64,000 bases of DNA, taken from positions 954,783 to 1,018,782 of the forward strand of contig NW_004797302.1 in NCBI RefSeq assembly GCF_000002075.1, in the 5' to 3' direction. The notes beneath the pieces were generated by a model. That model was not told the origin of the DNA and did no database searches. It saw only the letters and a program-made list of their open reading frames with translations. The first letter of the stretch is position 1. Every line of letters begins with the position of its first letter. The translations under genes were made by a program, and so were the position numbers. This document shows, one piece after another, positions 63,201 through 64,000 of this stretch. The DNA is from Aplysia californica (taxonomy: Eukaryota; Mollusca; Gastropoda; Aplysiida; Aplysiidae).

Positions 63201-63285
63201 CAGTTGCCCTTGCGTCTCTTCTTGCAAGTTTCTCCGCAACTGTGGGGGGTCTCTCCTCTAATGTAGGCTGGATCTCTCCTCCGAC
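41964..63285 (-). CDS. NFX1: NFX1, NFX1-type zinc-finger protein (18 exons, 5' end outside window)
   Basis: NFX1 is a nuclear and cytoplasmic zinc-finger protein that regulates transcription and mRNA fate (in mammals it represses MHC class II and hTERT and binds poly(A)-binding protein). Eighteen exons from 63285 down to 41964 sum to 2219 nt: two bases of a split codon, 738 codons and TAG, with GT/AG ends and matching phase throughout. The order of domains equals human NFX1 from just after its RING finger. First comes the segment [20 protein letters not shown], then a run of about eight CxH-C-CH-G-C-PC zinc fingers ([45 protein letters not shown] and others). Next is the [12 protein letters not shown] finger, an R3H domain ([14 protein letters not shown], the R-x3-H core) and a tail [11 protein letters not shown] matching human EPIIDYFDVQD. 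NFXL1 is ruled out because it lacks R3H. Missing N-terminal and RING exons should lie beyond 64000. Odd point: an in-coding (GCT)10 alanine run. Confidence 0.97.
42160..42940. repeat. NFX1 intron with (AAT)n, (CT)n and a short S2 tail
   Basis: AAT-rich run at 42215-42265 and 42618-42660. S2/S1-type tail start (AGTAAGAGTTTTAAGGCGCT) at 42340-42366. Perfect (CT)n at 42700-42761. Confidence 0.85.
42944..43075 (-). CDS. NFX1: NFX1 exon with polyalanine repeat
   Basis: Acceptor TATGCGCAG, donor GTGAGT. Encodes [20 protein letters not shown], ten alanines all coded GCT (42988-43017), then [13 protein letters not shown]. It corresponds to the human stretch RGKSVCPPTTLTGVLEREMQ then ARPPPPIPH, where no alanine run exists. 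Confidence 0.93.
43667..43812 (-). CDS. NFX1: NFX1 exon, R3H domain
   Basis: Acceptor TTTGTCTCCTCAG, donor GTAAGT. Encodes [20 protein letters not shown] then [20 protein letters not shown] and KNVVTTAL. The R-x3-H core (R-H-F-I-H) for single-strand nucleic-acid binding is intact. The human match is [20 protein letters not shown]. Confidence 0.97.
43891..44124. mobile_element. M2 TIR element in NFX1 intron
   Basis: TA|CAATCAAACCTGCTTTGACG at the left, GTGGCCGTCTTAAACAACTT then CCAGTG at the right. Inside are AATGGCCATTTCCC, a G-run and CTTTTCTCCTCGACAATG. A LINE fragment abuts its right end. Confidence 0.65.
44125..44560 (+). mobile_element. RTE-like LINE ORF2 3' fragment
   Basis: One open frame, 44124-44545: [76 protein letters not shown] then [18 protein letters not shown] and a stop. 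The order AECW...IFWPD-IS...RRWRW-G...GRPK-TWRR is that of RTE-clade ORF2 C-termini (as in Schistosoma SR2). It is 5'-truncated and ends in (AAGT)n, and its ~140 codons are still free of stops, so it is fairly recent. Confidence 0.85.
44570..44845 (-). mobile_element. M2 remnant split by S2 with 11-bp target duplication
   Basis: S2 body 44608-44791 (minus) lies between perfect GGTCATCTTAG repeats (44597-44607, 44792-44802). The flanks (AACGAGGAGAAAAGTGG and ACAGGTGGTTGTCTCAGAAA) read as M2 when rejoined. Confidence 0.85.
45195..45335 (+). mobile_element. S4 SINE 5' part
   Basis: CTACAGGGGTTAGGTTCTCA, then AAGGTCATGGGTTCGAATCC (intact box B), AGAGGCC and GAGAAAAGCACTTT. The 3' half is missing. 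Confidence 0.7.
45629..45695 (-). CDS. NFX1: NFX1 exon (helical linker before R3H)
   Basis: Acceptor CCAG before an A6 run, donor GTAACT. Encodes [20 protein letters not shown] then KE, matching human DLKFVSDVEKEMETLVEAVN. Phase agrees on both sides. Confidence 0.93.
46031..46730. mobile_element. piggyBac-like element (~700 bp) with an acidic ORF remnant
   Basis: TTAACCCTTAA at the left (46031-46041) is mirrored by TTAAGGGTTAA at the right (46720-46730). The internal left part contains CCCTATACCGCTGG. Inside, 46311-46502 is open: [20 protein letters not shown], then [20 protein letters not shown]. An acidic DD-rich start is common at the N-terminus of piggyBac-type transposases, but no catalytic part follows. 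Call inferred from ends plus composition. Confidence 0.55.
46735..47625. other. NFX1 intron, no feature seen
   Basis: AT-rich unique intronic sequence. Confidence 0.5.
47630..47758 (-). CDS. NFX1: NFX1 exon (LECD...C motif)
   Basis: Acceptor CTATAG, donor GTGAGC. Encodes [20 protein letters not shown] then [20 protein letters not shown] and FA. The human match is [20 protein letters not shown]. Confidence 0.96.
48245..48374 (-). mobile_element. M1 TIR element, left-end fragment, reversed
   Basis: The reverse complement gives TGTGTCTTGGCACAGTGGAA, TTAGGCCCTTGTCAATTTTT and the block ATTGGTATCGG. It lies in an NFX1 intron. Confidence 0.75.
48950..49128 (-). CDS. NFX1: NFX1 exon (last Cys-rich finger)
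   Basis: Encodes [20 protein letters not shown] then [20 protein letters not shown] and [19 protein letters not shown]. The human match is VELQCECGRRKEMVICSEAS. The short acceptor tract (TTTTTTTTCCAAAG) and donor GTACGA are acceptable. Confidence 0.95.
49160..49335. repeat. Minisatellite, 34-bp unit, ~5 copies
   Basis: Unit CATTCAGTGCTGAGGATAGC plus TAAGAGGAAAATGT. Starts about 30 bp upstream of the acceptor of the CPCGNR exon (gene orientation) and decays to about 49400. Confidence 0.9.
49454..49617. mobile_element. M3 TIR element (~164 bp)
   Basis: Left ATACAATGGAATCCTCTTAA then ACCGAACACAG; right TCCGGTTTAAGCAGACTCCA then CTAT. Inverted ends with TA-type flanks resemble pogo/Tigger-like CAGTGGA ends. 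Confidence 0.7.
49870..50000 (+). mobile_element. S5-like SINE 3' part (weak)
   Basis: TACCTCAGTCTTTCTGTTGA then GACGTTGTATGCC resembles the S5 body at 61.38 kb (TATCTTGGTCTTTCAGCTGG). No head. Confidence 0.4.
50700..50900 (-). mobile_element. S1 SINE, reversed 5' part
   Basis: On the minus strand: head GGTCTTGAGGTTTGGTGCTC, box B GGGTTCGAAATACTGAC and the pyrimidine-rich middle (TTCATCTCCACTTTCTAAAA). The 3' domain and tail are absent. Confidence 0.75.
51011..51136 (-). CDS. NFX1: NFX1 exon (zinc finger ...[14 protein letters not shown])
   Basis: Phase 0 at both ends, 42 codons. [20 protein letters not shown] then [20 protein letters not shown] and AE. The human match is EPCKQPCTTPRADCGHPCMA. 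Confidence 0.97.
51160..51245. repeat. (AAT)n microsatellite
   Basis: AATAAT run with AAC/AGC variants directly upstream of the preceding NFX1 exon's acceptor (gene orientation). Confidence 0.95.
51505..51662. mobile_element. M3 TIR element, diverged copy
   Basis: AATCCATCTAAACAGAACAC at the left; GTTAAAGAGTACTCCGTTGT at the right. The internal CTATTTGAGATACCTCTATA is in the same place as in the 54.52-kb copy. Confidence 0.6.
51717..51821 (-). CDS. NFX1: NFX1 exon (zinc finger ...[12 protein letters not shown])
   Basis: 35 codons, phase 0 at both ends: [20 protein letters not shown] then [15 protein letters not shown]. The human match is [20 protein letters not shown]. Confidence 0.97.
52047..52367. 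mobile_element. piggyBac-like element, one TTAA mutated
   Basis: TTAA (52047-52050) then CCCTTTGAGCCCTGACC; right end AAGGGGTCAAAGGG then ATAA in place of TTAA. About 313 bp between. A 100-codon plus frame inside (52081-52383) runs beyond the end and has no recognised match. Confidence 0.5.
52548..52728 (+). mobile_element. S2 SINE-like element, plus copy
   Basis: GGTGGGTGCTCTGGTGTGAC head, CTCCTTCTTTCCTATTAAAT, GTAACACCTCTAATCTCCGA, tail TTGTGTTGCACGTGCCGTAA then AACTCTTACTAAAACA. Flanks AGACGACAAT and AGACTACAAT may be a decayed target duplication. Confidence 0.85.
52764..52843 (-). CDS. NFX1: NFX1 exon ([13 protein letters not shown])
   Basis: Acceptor GTTCTGTTTCAG, donor [26 protein letters not shown] then MCMGGHM. 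The human match is [20 protein letters not shown]. Confidence 0.97.
53259..53378 (-). CDS. NFX1: NFX1 exon (FDELTCYCG)
   Basis: Acceptor CAATTCAG, donor [26 protein letters not shown] then [19 protein letters not shown]. The human match is [20 protein letters not shown], the most similar exon of the gene. Confidence 0.98.
53411..53642 (+). mobile_element. piggyBac-like MITE, second copy (224 bp)
   Basis: TTAA|CCCTATCTGTACGTCATG ... GGGCGTACGGATAGGG|TTAA. Inside are ACTATCGTATCCATACGACG and GCTTTGCATAGCAGTCTGTC, shared with the 33.0-kb copy. The 13-bp terminal inverted repeat has one mismatch. Confidence 0.88.
53810..54000. mobile_element. M2 TIR element, diverged copy
   Basis: AATTGTCCAAGATAGTCATC, CCAGGAGAAAAGTG, GTGATTATTTGTACAGATGA then CTGTCTTGAACAGACG. 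Same order as the 59.73-kb copy; ends blurred. Confidence 0.6.
54522..54690. mobile_element. M3 TIR element (~169 bp)
   Basis: ATAATGGAGTCCATTTAAAC then CGACCACAG at the left; TTTGAGCAGACTCCACAG at the right. Uninterrupted copy. Confidence 0.75.
54749..54857 (-). CDS. NFX1: NFX1 exon (zinc finger ...CHPGYCKRC)
   Basis: Acceptor TTACTGCTTGCAG, donor [26 protein letters not shown] then [16 protein letters not shown]. The human match is [20 protein letters not shown]. Confidence 0.97.
55014..55345 (+). mobile_element. S4 SINE, full copy in NFX1 intron
   Basis: GTGGTCTAGCTATAAGGCTT, GTTATGGGTTTGAATCCTGT (box B), ACCCAGGTGAGAATGAGTAC, CTTCCCTGGAAGCATAGAAT and the tail GTGGATATGCCCTTTATAAA then TATAGTTATTATG. 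Confidence 0.85.
55350..55930. other. NFX1 intron, no clear feature
   Basis: An ATAAATGCTATTTATTAATA block at 55615 resembles a LINE/SINE tail. Otherwise unique. Confidence 0.4.
55935..56017 (-). CDS. NFX1: NFX1 exon ([12 protein letters not shown])
   Basis: Acceptor CATTATGCAG, donor [26 protein letters not shown] then KCLDTCCV. The human match is [20 protein letters not shown] then VCCV. Confidence 0.97.
56020..56615. other. NFX1 intron, C17 run
   Basis: AT-rich with a poly-C run at about 56510-56527. No element recognised. Confidence 0.5.
56621..56755 (-). CDS. NFX1: NFX1 exon (zinc finger ...CHEGECGPC)
   Basis: Acceptor TTGTGTCTTTTCTCAG, donor [26 protein letters not shown] then [20 protein letters not shown] and AMTYT. 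The human match is [20 protein letters not shown]. Confidence 0.97.
56980..57425 (-). mobile_element. S1/S2 tail fragments, reversed, in NFX1 intron
   Basis: 56985-57045: GTTTTACGGCACTCGCAACT then GCATAAGGTCATATGAGCGC, the reverse of the shared tail. 57345-57420: ATACGAGCGCTCTGGACACA then TTAAATATTTTCAGTTGG, the reverse of the S1 pre-tail domain. The 300 bp between may be an insertion that split one S1 copy. Confidence 0.65.
57430..58190. other. NFX1 intron, no feature seen
   Basis: Unique intronic sequence. Confidence 0.5.
58190..58395 (-). mobile_element. S2 SINE-like element next to NFX1 exon
   Basis: Body about 58201-58380, minus. TTGTTAGTACT before and TTGTCAGTACT after form an 11-bp target duplication with one mismatch. 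Its insertion end is about 13 bp from the donor of the neighbouring NFX1 exon (58394). Confidence 0.85.
58394..58602 (-). CDS. NFX1: NFX1 exon (zinc finger ...CHPGECAPC, 69 codons)
   Basis: [20 protein letters not shown] then [40 protein letters not shown] and ELPLGCPVK. The human match is [20 protein letters not shown]. The acceptor CTCGTAACAG lacks a pyrimidine tract and is duplicated 68 bp upstream (see the adjoining array). Confidence 0.95.
58589..58880. repeat. ~68-bp tandem array that includes an NFX1 splice acceptor
   Basis: About four or five decaying units with AGAAAGAGAAAAACCCACTG and ACATTTAACAACACAGC. The first unit copies the last exon bases and acceptor exactly: CAGCTCAGCGTTCTGTTACG at 58591-58610 and again at 58659-58678. 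Confidence 0.88.
59425..59515 (-). CDS. NFX1: NFX1 exon ([13 protein letters not shown])
   Basis: Acceptor TTGTTTCAG, donor [26 protein letters not shown] then SFSCEKPCG. The human match is [20 protein letters not shown]. Confidence 0.96.
59733..59975. mobile_element. M2 TIR element in NFX1 intron
   Basis: TA|CAGTCAAAATTGTCCAAGAC then GGCCGCCCATC; inside TGTCGAGGAGAAAATTGG. An adjoining copy in the other sense (TAGAACCTGATCCGACGGCC) follows at 59948. Confidence 0.65.
60035..60606 (+). mobile_element. M1 TIR element interrupted by a LINE tail
   Basis: M1 left end (CAGGCGCTCGTCAACTTTTG) to right end (CAGTGCCTCACA). A 120-bp insertion at 60465-60584 is bracketed by perfect 11-bp repeats GATTTCACCAC (60454-60464, 60585-60595). 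Confidence 0.85.
60465..60584 (+). mobile_element. 5'-truncated LINE tail with 11-bp target duplication
   Basis: Frame [18 protein letters not shown] then stop, the usual A-DR--W---V--L end of an RTE/jockey-group ORF2, followed by a short (GAT)n end. Only the last ~120 bp were inserted. Confidence 0.8.
60836..60975 (-). CDS. NFX1: NFX1 exon (zinc finger ...CHTGPCAPC)
   Basis: Acceptor ATCTTCAG, donor [26 protein letters not shown] then [20 protein letters not shown] and SVSKQQ. The human match is [20 protein letters not shown]. Confidence 0.97.
61303..61450 (+). mobile_element. S5 SINE, plus copy
   Basis: Head CATCTGTGGTGTAGCAGTGA then GGCGCTTC (box A) and the body ATCTTGGTCTTTCAGCTGGG. Box B is lost. 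Ends near ATCTAAATTGTG. Confidence 0.6.
61572..61643 (-). CDS. NFX1: NFX1 exon (first finger CHPGPCPPC)
   Basis: Acceptor TTTTCTTGCAG, donor [26 protein letters not shown] then GQD. The human match is [20 protein letters not shown]. Confidence 0.97.
61912..62942. mobile_element. M4: 1027-bp TIR element with TA duplication
   Basis: TA|CAGTAGTCTCCACGTAAGTT at the left; GGATCTTAGGCGGAGACTAC then TG|TA at the right. CAGTAGTCTCC is a perfect 11-bp inverted repeat, and the subterminal word CTAAGATC recurs at both ends (ATCCTAG...CTAAGATCACGC; GCTAAGATCCCGG). Ends and TA target fit the pogo/Tigger branch of Tc1/mariner. The inside is non-coding. Confidence 0.82.
62948..63128 (-). mobile_element. 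S3 SINE, reversed, in NFX1 intron
   Basis: On minus: GGTAGCCTAGTGGTTAGGCC (box A), GGGTTTGAGCCTCAGC (box B), GTGTCCTTGGGAAAGGCACT, then CTTAAATGACG. Starts 6 bp from the end of M4. Confidence 0.8.
63183..63285 (-). CDS. NFX1: NFX1 exon, first one in this window
   Basis: Acceptor TTTTATAAG (weak tract), donor GTGAGT. Enters with two bases of a split codon, then [20 protein letters not shown] and [13 protein letters not shown]. The human match is [20 protein letters not shown], directly after the RING finger, so the gene continues past the right edge. Confidence 0.95.
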
Positions 63286-63369
63286 CTTATAAAAGCAAAG
63301 ACGAGAAAAATTCAATTATTGACAAGATCATTCCAACATGAGCTTTCAAACAATTTAACACAAATTGTA

Positions 63370-63793
63370 TGTGTCGCGACACAGTGGAATCAGGCGCTAG
63401 TCAATTTTTGGACATGTGGATTTACTGGTATCATCTTAAAAGCTTGTTCATTTGTCTTGCTTTCGGGGAAAAAAATACTTGTTTATTTTTATTAGAAGTC
63501 GAGATATTTGCAATTGAAGGAGGTGGGGTCACTTTTTAGAGAGGTAAAATTGGTGGAAAAAATGACCGCCAAAGTCTGGTGACTTCCAAAGCTTCAGAAA
63601 CTGCAAATTTACATTATTTGCGCCTCAAATCAACTTTTTCAGTAAAATCCACACAGAAATGTGTTTTTAAATGGACCATAAATGTGTTGAGTCAAAAAAC
63701 AAAAAAGTGATAAAAGTTGCCAAACGAGGAGAAAAATGCCAGTTTCTTCAGTTTCATTATTTTGACACGCCTGATTTCACCATGCTGCCTCCC
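63370..63793 (+). mobile_element. M1 TIR element, near-complete copy
   Basis: TGTGTCGCGACACAGTGGAA then CAGGCGCTAGTCAATTTTTG; right end TTGACACGCCTGATTTCACC then ATGCTGCCTCCCA. Lies in an NFX1 intron. Confidence 0.8.
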
Positions 63794-63794
63794 A

Positions 63795-64000
63795 TATTAT
63801 GCAGGCCGCAAAATGCTCCCTTGTGCAGACATTCTCAGGTGAACCTAACAAGGATCTGTGAGACATCCAGAACAGCATTTATGGCTACATCAAAACAAAT
63901 ATGGTACTTCCATGTCTTCATTTGAATGGAACCTTATAAGAGAATGACAAAACCATCATAGCATAGAATGAGACTTGTACATCAAATACACAGACTATAT
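63795..64000. other. NFX1 intron, no feature seen
   Basis: Unique sequence up to the window edge. Confidence 0.5.

Noticed and set aside
41964-63285. NFXL1 instead of NFX1
   Set aside because: The R3H domain and the IDYFD C-terminal tail are NFX1 features; NFXL1 lacks R3H and ends in a membrane segment, which is not seen.

Overview
The window is animal nuclear DNA. It is intron-rich, AT-rich and packed with microsatellites and short interspersed elements. Two conserved animal genes can be read exon by exon. The repeat style (tRNA-headed SINEs, RTE- and CR1/L2-like LINE tails, (GACA)n, (GA)n and long poly-G/C runs) suggests a lophotrochozoan, most probably a mollusc. That assignment is inference, because no species marker is present.

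Layout. Positions 1-22.3 kb hold no gene I can support. This part contains purine-rich and GACA microsatellites, a 1.7-kb tandem array, SINEs, a broken Tc1/mariner-type transposase split by a LINE fragment, a TCTAGA hexamer array and a nested inverted-repeat element with duplicated G-run hairpins. Positions 22.33-33.54 kb (+) carry a BORCS8 gene (BORC subunit, lysosome positioning): five well-supported exons and a probable sixth after an 8.2-kb intron full of tandem repeats. Positions 33.5-41.9 kb are intergenic: SINE fragments and a 1.47-kb TIR element with a 6-bp target duplication. Positions 41.96-63.29 kb (-) carry the last 18 coding exons of NFX1 (cysteine-rich NFX1-type zinc fingers, then an R3H domain and the conserved C-terminal tail). 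Every splice phase agrees, giving 738 codons plus stop. The N-terminal and RING exons lie beyond the right edge. The two genes are convergent.

The genes belong to unrelated pathways (organelle transport and RNA/transcription control). The richest part of the window is its transposon record. A ~185-bp retroposon (family S2) has 11-13-bp target duplications and shares a ~45-bp 3' tail with a different, larger tRNA-headed SINE (S1) and with orphan tails. Several piggyBac-like TTAA elements occur, one with a paralogous site lacking the element elsewhere in the window. Several pogo/mariner-like (CAGT..., TA) and other TIR families are present, some nested and datable relative to one another. No virus-like or LTR element was recognised.
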